Part shown: positions 15,271 through 22,077 of the stretch, piece by piece
Numbering within the stretch: the first letter of the stretch is position 1
How the letters are laid out: every line of letters starts with the position of its first letter
Virus record (IMG/VR): IMGVR_UViG_3300009551_000080
Span: 1 to 39,568 of that record
Reading direction: 5' to 3' (one strand)
Length of the DNA: 39,568 nucleotides
Source: a virus
Position numbers and translations under genes: made by a program
The notes under the pieces: model-generated
Told to the model about the DNA's origin: nothing
Databases searched by the model: none
What the model saw: the letters and a program-made list of their open reading frames with translations, nothing else

Positions 15271-15892
15271 ATCGAGATTTGATGATAGTTTTCTGCTCGC
15301 TGAATATCTTTAGGCCTGGGATATTCCTAATACCTGCCTTAATTACTCCCTTGACCTTAGATTCATCGATACAGAGATATTCCCTAGGAATTAGAGATTC
15401 ATCTTCGATCTCGTAGCGCCATACAGTCTGCTCATAACTCATAGCTCCATCCCCCCGGATGTTCTTAGGAGCTGTGATCACATAAGCTGCAACTTCAATT
15501 CCAAGAGACTCTGAGAGCGCCTTGGCATCCTCTTCCTCCTGAGCCAACTTTTCCGCTTGCGCTTTCTTCCAGTTGGAAACCTTCATCTTGATAATGCTTT
15601 CAACCTGCTCAAGCTTTTCTGTAAAAACTTTGGCCACATCGTTCATCTTGTTGACGAACTTTCTAGCCGGGTCTGTGATGGTCTTTCTAGCGCTATCGAT
15701 TGACTTCGATAACTGTTTTGCCTCTCCCCCCAAGCTAATCGCTTCTTCAGCAGACCAATTGCTAACGACGACAAAATCTTTAGCGTATTTGATGATCTGA
15801 TCTATTTTTACTTCATACGATTCCAGAGCTCTTATCGCTTGGATTTCATCGATGTTTGACAAGCCGGGGCTGAATGTTTCTACAACTGCCAT
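15269..15892 (-). CDS. Coiled-coil recombination/replication accessory protein
   Basis: This 207-residue protein has a long charged helix (about 55-130, with KSIDSARKTITDPARKFVNKM and KLEQVESIIKMKV). It ends in a compact domain with WRYEIEDESLIPREYLCIDE and IKAGIRNIPGLKIFSE. That (P)REYL.(V/I)DE...(V/I)(R/K)AG.R.IPG block is widespread in small phage proteins found beside SSB, nuclease and annealing genes (the DUF1351/Gp157 neighbourhood), including Gam-like coiled coils. The exact role is unknown. GAAGGA stands five bases before the ATG, which lies inside the end of the upstream 40-residue gene. Confidence 0.5.
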   Translation of the reverse strand: MAVVETFSPGLSNIDEIQAIRALESYEVKIDQIIKYAKDFVVVSNWSAEEAISLGGEAKQLSKSIDSARKTITDPARKFVNKMNDVAKVFTEKLEQVESIIKMKVSNWKKAQAEKLAQEEEDAKALSESLGIEVAAYVITAPKNIRGDGAMSYEQTVWRYEIEDESLIPREYLCIDESKVKGVIKAGIRNIPGLKIFSEQKTIIKSR

Positions 15893-16002
15893 ATGTATCC
15901 TTCTAAGTAAACTTCTTGATTAAAATAAATTTGATATACTTCATGCATATCAATCTGTTCATCTGGATTTAAGCTTTTCCAGTACTGTAAGAAATCAGAC
16001 AT
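15880..16002 (-). CDS. 40-residue hypothetical protein
   Basis: ATG at 16002 with AAGGAG seven bases upstream encodes an acidic and aromatic peptide starting MSDFLQYWKSLNPDEQ. It overlaps the next gene's start by 13 bases and begins just after the previous stop, where the stop and the Shine-Dalgarno nearly coincide. Good signals and coupling favour a real gene. No family was recognised. Confidence 0.5.
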   Translation of the reverse strand: MSDFLQYWKSLNPDEQIDMHEVYQIYFNQEVYLEGYIWQL

Positions 16003-16016
16003 AAAGAAACTCCTTG

Positions 16017-16178
16017 TCAAAGGAATTTTTTTAACATCGATCCAGCGTTGTTTGCAATGACATTAGCTATCTCGGAATAGGCAATGGAATAAGCTTGCTT
16101 AGGAGATAAATAGAACAGTTTTAAAAGAAAGTTTTCAATTTCCTTTAATTCTGAAAGGTCTTTAAGATGATTTTGCAT
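16017..16178 (-). CDS. 53-residue hypothetical protein
   Basis: ATG at 16178 has AGGA six bases upstream. An in-frame ATG at 16196 is the alternative. The product is helical with a leucine-rich first half (KDLSELKEIENFLLKLFYL) and ends KKFL. Its TGA touches the Shine-Dalgarno of the following gene. The family is unknown. It travels with the recombination genes. Confidence 0.45.
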   Translation of the reverse strand: MQNHLKDLSELKEIENFLLKLFYLSPKQAYSIAYSEIANVIANNAGSMLKKFL

Positions 16179-16213
16179 TTGCGATCCTGATAACATTGTT
16201 AATGCTCACTTTT

Positions 16214-16248
16214 CCCCGTAGCTATTCGAGTAGCTACAGGGATTTTTT
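16214..16248 (+). terminator. Rho-independent terminator (+ strand) in the early block
   Basis: CCCCGTAGCTA and TAGCTACAGGG (16214-16241) form a stem with one C-A mismatch and a six-base loop, followed by A and six T. It is antisense to the leader of the - strand gene starting at 16178, and no + strand gene precedes it. Confidence 0.7.
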
Positions 16249-16322
16249 GTATAGAGACATTTAGGAAATATCCTTTTTGTCTGATTACACTATGGATGTT
16301 ATACCAATTTGCCTTTTTATGG

Positions 16323-16865
16323 CTAGCTATTTAACCAGCGGTAGCAATTCAGAGCAGACATGCATACGTTCATGAGTTGAGTAGAATATTGGTATTCAAA
16401 GACTTTTGCCTCTTTGCCATCTTTGTCTAGCTTTAGAAAAATTATCCTATCGCCAATAGGTACACAGTTAGTTATCGCCAGGTAGTGGTAAAAGCATGCT
16501 TGCAGCGGCCAGCTTTTAGGGCTCTCTTGCACGCTTGTTTTGTAATCGATCATAACGAACTCTTTGCGATCTTCAAACCTAACGATAGCATCGACACACC
16601 CCGTTATCTGTAGCTTGTCGCAATAAAACCTTTGCTCTGTGGTGACATTGATAGCCCCCGATTTAGACTCCCAATCTCTATACGACTCAAAATAGCCTAA
16701 ATTATCAGAAGGAGTTATTCCGTGTTTAATGTAAGCCTCTATCGATTGGTGAACCTCGGTTCCTATCCTGCACTTATTAGCGAGAACCTTGGGGTCGATA
16801 TGCCCAAACTTATCCCATTGCCCTAGTATAGAGCTTACTCTTGTGTACCCTTCCTTTATCGTCAC
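16323..16865 (-). CDS. RecB/Cas4-like PD-(D/E)XK exonuclease
   Basis: This 180-residue protein shows the ordered motifs of the PD-(D/E)XK exonuclease superfamily: GTEVH with His-39, TEQRFY with Glu-77, TGCVDAI with Asp-92, MIDYKT with Asp-107 and Lys-109, and WPLQACFYHY with Gln-122. The set resembles Cas4, RecB nuclease and phage exonucleases. The GTG at 16865 is chosen because AAGGAG lies five bases upstream and the family usually begins close to the YTRVSSIL block. An ATG at 16901 lacks a good site. It would resect DNA ends for recombination-dependent replication with the SSB and RusA. It is first in the leftward operon from the divergent promoter region. Confidence 0.8.
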   Translation of the reverse strand: MTIKEGYTRVSSILGQWDKFGHIDPKVLANKCRIGTEVHQSIEAYIKHGITPSDNLGYFESYRDWESKSGAINVTTEQRFYCDKLQITGCVDAIVRFEDRKEFVMIDYKTSVQESPKSWPLQACFYHYLAITNCVPIGDRIIFLKLDKDGKEAKVFEYQYSTQLMNVCMSALNCYRWLNS

Positions 16866-16888
16866 AAATACTCCTTGATTTGATATCA

Positions 16889-16918
16889 TTGACAATAACA
16901 TTCAATGTACTCTATAGT
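16889..16918 (+). promoter_or_regulatory. Rightward promoter of the divergent pair
   Basis: Perfect TTGACA (16889-16894), an 18-base spacer and TATAGT (16913-16918) stand 40 bases before the HTH gene start at 16959. Confidence 0.7.
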
Positions 16919-16921
16919 CAA
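16892..16921 (-). promoter_or_regulatory. Leftward promoter of the divergent pair, overlapping the rightward one
   Basis: On the - strand TTGACT (16921-16916), an 18-base spacer and TATTGT (16897-16892) point at the nuclease gene. Each -35 overlaps the other promoter's -10, inside a 9-bp inverted repeat with one mismatch (TTGACAATA / TATAGTCAA). Confidence 0.5.
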
Positions 16922-16958
16922 ACTTTCTATTCGTAAAATTGGTTTAAAGGATTTTTAG

Positions 16959-17216
16959 ATGTTCCAAGATTTAATTAAAAAATATATTGAAGATAAGAAT
17001 ATAACCGTCGCGATTTTCGCCGCGATGATCCGGGTTGACCCTCAAACCGTCTATTATTGGTACAAGACACGGGTAAAAATGAGAAAATCAACCGCTCTTA
17101 AAATAGAAAAAGCCACAAAGAAAGAAATCACATTTGAAGATTTGATGGGATACAAGAGAAAAGTTAAGGCAAAACCTCTCAAAGGTACTCAGTTAGAATT
17201 CCCATCTCTTAATTAA
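16959..17216 (+). CDS. Small HTH regulator (Cro/CI-like)
   Basis: In this 85-residue protein, residues about 15-62 (VAIFAAMIRVDPQTVYYWYKTRVKMRKSTALKIEKATK) read as a helix-turn-helix of the lambda-repressor-like class, followed by a basic tail. AAAGGA stands before the ATG. It is transcribed from a promoter that overlaps face-to-face with that of the recombination operon, so it is well placed to choose between them by binding the shared inverted repeat. The DNA target is inferred. Confidence 0.65.
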   Translation: MFQDLIKKYIEDKNITVAIFAAMIRVDPQTVYYWYKTRVKMRKSTALKIEKATKKEITFEDLMGYKRKVKAKPLKGTQLEFPSLN

Positions 17217-17228
17217 ATATTGTCTTAT

Positions 17229-17265
17229 AACCCCCACTGATTTATTTCTTTAATCAGTGAGGGTT
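17229..17265 (+). promoter_or_regulatory. Hairpin enclosing the rusA ribosome-binding site
   Basis: AACCC plus CACTGATT (17229-17242) pair with AATCAGTG plus GGGTT (17252-17265), giving 13 bp with one C-A mismatch. The 3' arm contains GTGAGGG, the only ribosome-binding site for the ATG at 17267. It could shut translation of rusA or act as a weak terminator of the HTH gene. Confidence 0.5.
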
Positions 17266-17266
17266 T

Positions 17267-17686
17267 ATGATCCAACTAGAAATTTACGGGGATCTCACTC
17301 CTTGGGCAGCACCCAGAAGAAAGGGAAACTTTTACTTCGATCCAAATTCCCTGAGAAAAGATCAAATTAAATGGCAAATCAAAGCTCAATATAAGGGCGA
17401 GATGTTAGCCGGCGCCACGATACTCGACTTCACCTTCTTTCTACCTATCCCAAAATCAACGAGCAAGATACGTCGTAAGCAGATGCTAAACGGTGTCATC
17501 GCTCCCATCGTTCACCCGGACTGCTCTAACCTCATTAAATGTTACGAAGATTGCCTAAAAGGGATCGTGATAGAAGATGACCGCATAGTTTGCGACATAA
17601 ATGCACGCCGAAGATATGCTGAATCGTCTAGCGTTTTAATACGCATATTTACCTATCAAGAGAAGTATGGAGGTATCGGATGTTAA
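17267..17686 (+). CDS. rusA: RusA-like Holliday junction resolvase
   Basis: This 139-residue protein is close to the usual RusA length. The family core is clear: HPDCSNLIKCYEDCLKGIVIEDD, with Asp-85, Asn-88, Lys-91, Asp-95, Asp-104 and Asp-105 in the positions of the metal-binding acidic residues, followed by a basic RRR. It cleaves four-way junctions, which would debranch concatemers before packaging. Its ribosome-binding site lies in a hairpin. The next gene overlaps its 3' end. Confidence 0.88.
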   Translation: MIQLEIYGDLTPWAAPRRKGNFYFDPNSLRKDQIKWQIKAQYKGEMLAGATILDFTFFLPIPKSTSKIRRKQMLNGVIAPIVHPDCSNLIKCYEDCLKGIVIEDDRIVCDINARRRYAESSSVLIRIFTYQEKYGGIGC

Positions 17687-17889
17687 TTGAAATTGAGCAG
17701 CACGACGACGAGACTTTCTTTGAGATATCACTTAGCAGACGAGAAATCGATCTGCTAAAATTAGGCGATAGCGTCTCTAAATCAAGACTGATTAATACAG
17801 CTAGAATAACCTTTTGCATAAACCCTCCCACACCAACTTTTAGGGAAATATATGGACAAGAAAACAAGCAAATTGAAAAAGAAAGCTAA
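17680..17889 (+). CDS. 69-residue hypothetical protein
   Basis: ATG at 17680 lies inside the end of rusA with GGAGG six bases upstream. The product is acidic with an N-terminal half of alternating beta and helix (MLIEIEQHDDETFFEISLSR) and a polar tail. No family was recognised. It overlaps the next gene by 38 bases in another frame. Confidence 0.45.
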   Translation: MLIEIEQHDDETFFEISLSRREIDLLKLGDSVSKSRLINTARITFCINPPTPTFREIYGQENKQIEKES

Positions 17890-18034
17890 AGTAGAAAAAG
17901 TCATGCATGAGTTTAAACACGGCGAGTTGCATTCAGGGAGCAAAAAGGGTCCTCGAGTTGAGAACCCCAAGCAAGCGATTGCGATTGCTTTAAGCGAGTC
18001 TAGGAAACTAGGGAAGCATCTTAAGAAGAAGTAG
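17852..18034 (+). CDS. DUF6496-like small basic protein
   Basis: This 60-residue protein combines a lysine-rich start, VMHEFKHGELHSGSKKGPRV and NPKQAIAIALSESRK. That is the pattern of DUF6496 proteins, widespread in phages and bacteria without known function. AGGGA stands before the ATG. Its end overlaps by 14 bases the end of a converging gene. Confidence 0.65.
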   Translation: MDKKTSKLKKKAKVEKVMHEFKHGELHSGSKKGPRVENPKQAIAIALSESRKLGKHLKKK

Positions 18035-18281
18035 CCTGTTTGTCGCGCCATTCTTTTGCTTTCACCTTTTCTTCCTCGATCTGCTTGTGCATTGCTGAGA
18101 GAGATGGAATATAGAGATGATTTTCATAATCGTTGAAAAGATCTCTAAAAATACAGAGAGCCCGGGAAGCATCCTTACCCTCGAAATGAGATTCGATCTC
18201 CCCTTCAAACGCCTCAGCAAGCGCCTGCTCACGTTCTAATGCTTCTTTTAATGCTATTTTCAAATTTTGTATTGTGCTCAT
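18021..18281 (-). CDS. 86-residue helical hypothetical protein
   Basis: ATG at 18281 has GGGGAG eight bases upstream and overlaps the preceding stop as ATGA, so an upstream ATG at 18311 is rejected. The product is almost entirely helical and acidic (KIALKEALEREQALAEAFEGE). It is the last of a chain of coupled small genes. Function is unknown. Confidence 0.45.
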   Translation of the reverse strand: MSTIQNLKIALKEALEREQALAEAFEGEIESHFEGKDASRALCIFRDLFNDYENHLYIPSLSAMHKQIEEEKVKAKEWRDKQATSS

Positions 18282-18388
18282 TGATCCGTCTCCCCGGGAA
18301 TGATGCCCCATCCATCTACGCTAACCATCTCTTCGCTATATCGACTCATCTCTTTGAGCCATTCGAACACTTTCTTTAATGTTTTCAT
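18278..18388 (-). CDS. 36-residue hypothetical protein
   Basis: ATG at 18388 overlaps the preceding gene's TGA, and its own TGA overlaps the next ATG. Both ends are therefore set by ATGA coupling. The product begins MKTLKKVFEWLKEMSRYSEE. Its family is unknown. Confidence 0.4.
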   Translation of the reverse strand: MKTLKKVFEWLKEMSRYSEEMVSVDGWGIIPGETDQ

Positions 18389-18555
18389 TCATTTGCCTCT
18401 CTTTCTTGTTGCGTTAGTTTACTTAGAAAAAATCCCCTCATAAGAGACAAGCCCCTCATAAAATGTATTCTTTCACTTGGATCAAAATACTGAGAAAACT
18501 CCTCACACAGCATTTCTAAAATGATCTCGGATTCCTCTTCAATCGTATAACTCAT
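18385..18555 (-). CDS. 56-residue hypothetical protein
   Basis: ATG at 18555 overlaps the stop of the upstream gene. The product has an acidic helical N-terminus (YTIEEESEIILEMLCEEF) and then MRGLSLMRGFFL. It is in the same coupled chain. Function is unknown. Confidence 0.45.
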   Translation of the reverse strand: MSYTIEEESEIILEMLCEEFSQYFDPSERIHFMRGLSLMRGFFLSKLTQQEREANE

Positions 18556-18710
18556 ATAAAGCCCTTAGGCAATGCGCCTGTTGTCAAATATTGAAAAGCC
18601 TCTTCTAAATCCATGGACATAATCACAGCGAAATTTACTTCTGGGCGCGGGTCCGCGAGACATTTGTCGGCCACAGCATCCCATATGATGGCGTTTTGTT
18701 CGTTACTCAT
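18552..18710 (-). CDS. 52-residue hypothetical protein
   Basis: ATG at 18710 with GGAGG seven bases upstream is preferred over an ATG at 18734. The site lies inside the end of the preceding gene. The product includes AVADKCLADPRPEVNFAVI. No family was recognised. Confidence 0.45.
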   Translation of the reverse strand: MSNEQNAIIWDAVADKCLADPRPEVNFAVIMSMDLEEAFQYLTTGALPKGFI

Positions 18711-18918
18711 TAATAAACCTCCAAATGCTGTCAAAATCTACCTGCGCGACGTCGAGCCCATCGCCCTTTAAATCAGCGGCTATAACGAAAGCCTTTAAAT
18801 CCGCCCCTGAACTGGTGGATCGTGCCATTTTATAGAGAGGCTCGTCGTTACATAGCCATAAATTTGCGTTCCAAGTGTGCCAATTGGGCCAGCCCTGGTA
18901 TGGTGTTTCTTTGTCCAT
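18703..18918 (-). CDS. DUF7249-like small protein
   Basis: This 71-residue protein starts at an ATG with AAGGA six bases upstream. YQGWPNWHTWNANLWLCNDE matches the conserved (N)xxTWNxxLWLxND signature of a small phage family, which I recall as DUF7249. Function is unknown. It heads the leftward chain of coupled small genes. Confidence 0.55.
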   Translation of the reverse strand: MDKETPYQGWPNWHTWNANLWLCNDEPLYKMARSTSSGADLKAFVIAADLKGDGLDVAQVDFDSIWRFINE

Positions 18919-18961
18919 TTGAATTCCTTCTTTATGCCAATTTATCATTCTTATAGTTGGT

Positions 18962-18990
18962 ATAATAACACGCAAATAACATTACGACAA
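18962..18990 (-). promoter_or_regulatory. Putative promoter of the leftward small-gene chain
   Basis: On the - strand TTGTCG (18990-18985), a 17-base spacer and TATTAT (18967-18962) lie about 45 bases before the ATG at 18918. Confidence 0.5.
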
Positions 18991-19057
18991 GATAGAGAAT
19001 TTCTTTTAATTAATTAAAATTACGCCTATATAAAGTTGGATTAAAAGAAGGCTAGGA

Positions 19058-19648
19058 ATGACTGCAAAAGGCGGAAGGAACTACATACCTAAGCGTCTCA
19101 AGCCCAACTTCGGACGGCCCAAGAAGCCCCCCATCCCGAAGCCTACGGGCAGGCCATCCAAGTGGAATGAAGGGCTTATCGATCAAGCCAAAACTTACGC
19201 GCAATTTGGCTTTTCAGACGTCGATATAGCTCAAAAACTACACATTTCCGTCGCCACTTATTATGAATGGCAAAAGACTTTTCCTAGGTTTTCAGAGGCA
19301 ATTCGTGAAGGAAGATTGCAATCCATTGGCGGCCTGAGCTTTAAGGCCGTTACAAAGGCTCTAGAAGGCGGAATAAAGAAAAAGACGAGACGAACCAAGG
19401 TTATCAACCCCGACGGCAGCCTACGCGAAACTAGAGAGGAAATTGAGGAACAGGAAGTATGGCCTTGTAAAGACACTGCGCTCAAGCACCTTTCAGTCAC
19501 AGACCCCCATTACAAAGGTATACAGGAAAAACTTGAGATGCCTAGCTGGGTGAAAGACCTCAAGCCATCTATTGCCACTAAGGCAGAAAACCTGCGACTT
19601 GAAGATGCCGAACAGGTAACAATCACACTACCTAAGGACGAGGAATGA
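19058..19648 (+). CDS. terS: Terminase small subunit
   Basis: This 196-residue protein has a basic, proline-rich N-terminus. An HTH follows (about 33-85, GRPSKWNEGLIDQAKTYAQF, then IAQKLHISVATYYEWQKTFPRFSEAI) of the kind found in phage small terminases that recognise pac or cos DNA. After it come an oligomerisation-type helical region with KAVTKALEGG and a charged tail. The terminase large subunit lies 0.7 kb downstream on the same strand. Tandem AT-rich DNA upstream carries a TATATA box. The family assignment rests on the HTH and the context. Confidence 0.75.
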   Translation: MTAKGGRNYIPKRLKPNFGRPKKPPIPKPTGRPSKWNEGLIDQAKTYAQFGFSDVDIAQKLHISVATYYEWQKTFPRFSEAIREGRLQSIGGLSFKAVTKALEGGIKKKTRRTKVINPDGSLRETREEIEEQEVWPCKDTALKHLSVTDPHYKGIQEKLEMPSWVKDLKPSIATKAENLRLEDAEQVTITLPKDEE

Positions 19649-19914
19649 TGAATTTCTTCGACGCAGTAAATCAGATTAATCGTGAGGCCTCGGTTCACAT
19701 GCCCGACGACGTTGCAGCATGGGGCGCCAAGTTCGAAGGGCTTGCCCAAAGAAAAGAGATTGTAGGAACGCTACAGACGCAGACACACGCCGAATATGTC
19801 AAAGAATCCAAAATCCGCCCCAGAGGCACCATATGGTATGATATGAAGGGGCGCAGGCACTACGCAGCGGATATTGCTAACGGCAATCAAACATGGTTAC
19901 CCATCGATGAGTGA
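19645..19914 (+). CDS. 89-residue hypothetical protein between terminase subunits
   Basis: It starts at ATG 19645, overlapping the terS stop as ATGATG with GAGGA just upstream (an ATG at 19648 is equivalent). The C-terminal part reads RPRGTIWYDMKGRRHYAADI, a small beta-like segment. No family was recognised. Position suggests a packaging-linked or accessory role. Confidence 0.45.
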   Translation: MMNFFDAVNQINREASVHMPDDVAAWGAKFEGLAQRKEIVGTLQTQTHAEYVKESKIRPRGTIWYDMKGRRHYAADIANGNQTWLPIDE

Positions 19915-19921
19915 GGTCAAT

Positions 19922-20140
19922 GTGGAATGGATTAACATCAAAGATAGGCTGCCAGAAACAGATGGGCGCTTGATAGTCTACGGCAGCGCATCTTGCGGCT
20001 CATGCTGCCCTGTTCCTGGGGTTAGAGAGGCTAGGCACTTTTCTCGACATGGGGAATCTACATTCGAATTCGGGGAATATGATTGCCCTATCGATGTTAC
20101 ACATTGGATGCCCCTTCCACCACGACCAGGGAATGAATGA
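19922..20140 (+). CDS. DUF551-like protein, copy 1
   Basis: The GTG at 19922 with GAGG five bases upstream gives a 72-residue protein beginning (M)EWINIKDRLPETDGRLIVY and ending VTHWMPLPPRP. DUF551 proteins are short phage and prophage proteins with this Trp-rich N-terminus and the HWMPLP(x)PP end. Their function is unknown. A Cys-rich loop (ASCGSCCPVPG) might bind metal. Its TGA overlaps the start of a second, shorter copy. Confidence 0.7.
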   Translation: MEWINIKDRLPETDGRLIVYGSASCGSCCPVPGVREARHFSRHGESTFEFGEYDCPIDVTHWMPLPPRPGNE

Positions 20141-20340
20141 ACTGGATTAGCGTCGAGGAAGAAAATAGACCGCCCGTTTTTTTAACCTGCGACTTGTTCT
20201 ACCCGCACATCGTGTGTTTTGGCGTGGATTACGACGATGGCGATGGGCCCATTATAATTAACGCATCCATCACTGAAATCCCGTGTGACTATTGCGTTAC
20301 TCATTGGATGCCACTCCCCAAACCCCCGGCAGATAATTGA
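20137..20340 (+). CDS. DUF551-like protein, copy 2
   Basis: This 67-residue protein starts in an ATGA overlap. It shares MNWISVEEENRPPV at the N-terminus and CVTHWMPLPKPP at the C-terminus with the copy just upstream, but its middle is different, pointing to an old tandem duplication. Its stop overlaps the TTG start of terL. Confidence 0.65.
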   Translation: MNWISVEEENRPPVFLTCDLFYPHIVCFGVDYDDGDGPIIINASITEIPCDYCVTHWMPLPKPPADN

Positions 20341-21641
20341 ATATATCCCTTACTCGAAAACAAATCCTATCAATCGACGAGTCGACGGCCTTCATTAACA
20401 TTTGGGAAGGTTCTATCCGTAGCGGCAAAACCATAGCCGCAATCGTCGCTTTTGGTCTCTTCGCCATCACATGTCCACCGGGAGAGTTAATGATTATAGG
20501 ACCCACCTCCGAGAGTATCGAGCGCAACGTCATCAAGCCTTTCCTTGAGGTTTGGGGACGCATAGCAACATGGCACTCTGGCAAGCGCATATTAAACGTG
20601 GGCTCGAAAGAAGTATGGGTTGTGGGCGCCCCCGATAACTCCGCCTACTCAAAGATCCAAGGAGCCACTTTAATTGGTGCGTATTGCGATGAGCTCAGTT
20701 TGCTTCCTCATTCCTTTTACGAAGTGCTAGTAGGCCGTTTAAGCCTATCTGGAGCGCGTCTCTTTGCAACCACCAACCCTGACAGCCCACATCACTGGCT
20801 GAAGGCCAAGCTTGACCAGGCGGATGGCAAGTACCTCAAGAGCTTTCACTTCATACTACCGGACAACCCGCACCTTCCAGAAGATTACATCGCCAACATC
20901 AAACGGTCTTACACTGGCCTGTATTATAAAAGATATGTCGAGGGAAAATGGGTTCAGGCCGAGGGGGCGATTTATGACTTCTTTGACGAAAAGGCGCACT
21001 GTATTGACTTTCCTCCTACGCAGACGGCCGAATATATCGTTGGCGTTGACTATGGAACGACGAACCCGTGCTCTTTTGTCTTGGTGGGACACAATAAGGA
21101 ACGCTACCCTAATACATGGGTTGAGAAGGAGTATTACTATGACTCGCGCAAGAAGGGGCGTCAAAAGACGGACGCTGACTATGCGAAAGATTACGCGGAT
21201 TTCATCAAAGGCTATACTGTTCGTTCAACTTACATCGACCCCAGTGCAGCGAGCTTTAAGCTCGAACTTACTCGGTCTGGCGTCTCTAATCTCCATGACG
21301 CTGAGAATGAGGTTTTGGATGGGATCAGACAAGTTGCTGCTCTCATTAATCAGGGAAACTTGCGGATCTGTAGAACCTGCCCAAACCTTATCAAAGAGTT
21401 CCAGTCGTACGCATGGGACGACAAGTCATTTAAGAGCGGTAAGGACTGCCCTATTAAAGAAAATGACCACGCGTTAGATGCTCTGCGTTACGCTATCTAT
21501 ACCCACTTCTTTGGAAAGAGCGGCCAGCGAATGACGCCGCAGGATCTAGATCGTCACTACCTCGAGGCCATGGGCATTCAACCCAATCTGCCGTCATTCT
21601 TTCAGCAGCCTGACATGCGCGGTGGTGGCGGGTACTTCTAA
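20337..21641 (+). CDS. terL: Terminase large subunit
   Basis: This 434-residue protein packs DNA into the prohead as ATPase and nuclease. Motifs are Walker A GSIRSGKT (25-32), Walker B LIGAYCDE (112-119, Asp-118/Glu-119), the coupling motif ATTN (144-147) and nuclease acidic residues at GVDYG (Asp-238), YIDPSA (Asp-301) and ENDHALDALRYA (Asp-377, Asp-381). The domain order is the usual ATPase-then-RNase H fold. The start is TTG at 20337 in a TTGA overlap without a strong Shine-Dalgarno. The next ATG would cut off Walker A, so TTG is kept. Family resemblance is to Terminase_3/6-type phage enzymes. Confidence 0.92.
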   Translation: MNISLTRKQILSIDESTAFINIWEGSIRSGKTIAAIVAFGLFAITCPPGELMIIGPTSESIERNVIKPFLEVWGRIATWHSGKRILNVGSKEVWVVGAPDNSAYSKIQGATLIGAYCDELSLLPHSFYEVLVGRLSLSGARLFATTNPDSPHHWLKAKLDQADGKYLKSFHFILPDNPHLPEDYIANIKRSYTGLYYKRYVEGKWVQAEGAIYDFFDEKAHCIDFPPTQTAEYIVGVDYGTTNPCSFVLVGHNKERYPNTWVEKEYYYDSRKKGRQKTDADYAKDYADFIKGYTVRSTYIDPSAASFKLELTRSGVSNLHDAENEVLDGIRQVAALINQGNLRICRTCPNLIKEFQSYAWDDKSFKSGKDCPIKENDHALDALRYAIYTHFFGKSGQRMTPQDLDRHYLEAMGIQPNLPSFFQQPDMRGGGGYF

Positions 21642-21919
21642 TCCGTGTCCCCTCCGGGCGAATACTTCCCCCTTTTAACCCTGCAGCTGGGGTCTTTGGG
21701 CATCTTGACGAATTTTCCTTCTTTGAGCTCATATCCCCAATACCCCATAGGAACAGCGCCTCCCGTGATTTGATGAATCCTTCGGGCAACTGCGACGCCG
21801 GGGCATATAGTTCTATTTCGATAGTGATAAAGGGTTGTATAGCTCACGCCGATCATCTTAGACATATGATCGTTGCTGATTTCATTCGCCGTCATGTAAT
21901 CATCAAGAAGGTTCCTCAT
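21638..21919 (-). CDS. Cro/CI-like HTH protein
   Basis: In this 93-residue protein, residues about 8-55 (EISNDHMSKMIGVSYTTLYHYRN, then GVAVARRIHQITGG) form a helix-turn-helix of the lambda-repressor-like type. It is the last gene of the leftward accessory operon. Its stop overlaps the terL stop from the opposite direction and its ATG overlaps the preceding TGA (ATGA). It might autoregulate the island. Confidence 0.6.
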   Translation of the reverse strand: MRNLLDDYMTANEISNDHMSKMIGVSYTTLYHYRNRTICPGVAVARRIHQITGGAVPMGYWGYELKEGKFVKMPKDPSCRVKRGKYSPGGDTD

Positions 21920-22077
21920 TCATCTTCCTTCTTTGTGAGGCTATTAATAAGCGTCCCGAGCTCTATTAATTTGATGGCACAAGGAGTGCATATGGGTCTG
22001 GGCACCTCTGGTTTGTACCTTGGAAGCTCAAACGTACAGGGACCTATTTTATAACAGTGGATGCATTCTTTATTCAT
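21916..22077 (-). CDS. Small zinc-ribbon-like protein
   Basis: This 53-residue protein has ECIHC near the N-terminus, a lone Cys and then ICTPC, suggesting one zinc site. The ATG at 22077 is set by an ATGA overlap with the 33-residue membrane peptide gene. Upstream in-frame ATGs would run through that gene. Function is unknown. Confidence 0.5.
   Translation of the reverse strand: MNKECIHCYKIGPCTFELPRYKPEVPRPICTPCAIKLIELGTLINSLTKKEDE

Noticed and set aside
20812-21477. 221-codon + strand frame inside terL
   Set aside because: Arg/Thr-rich out-of-frame shadow of the terminase ATPase and nuclease domains.
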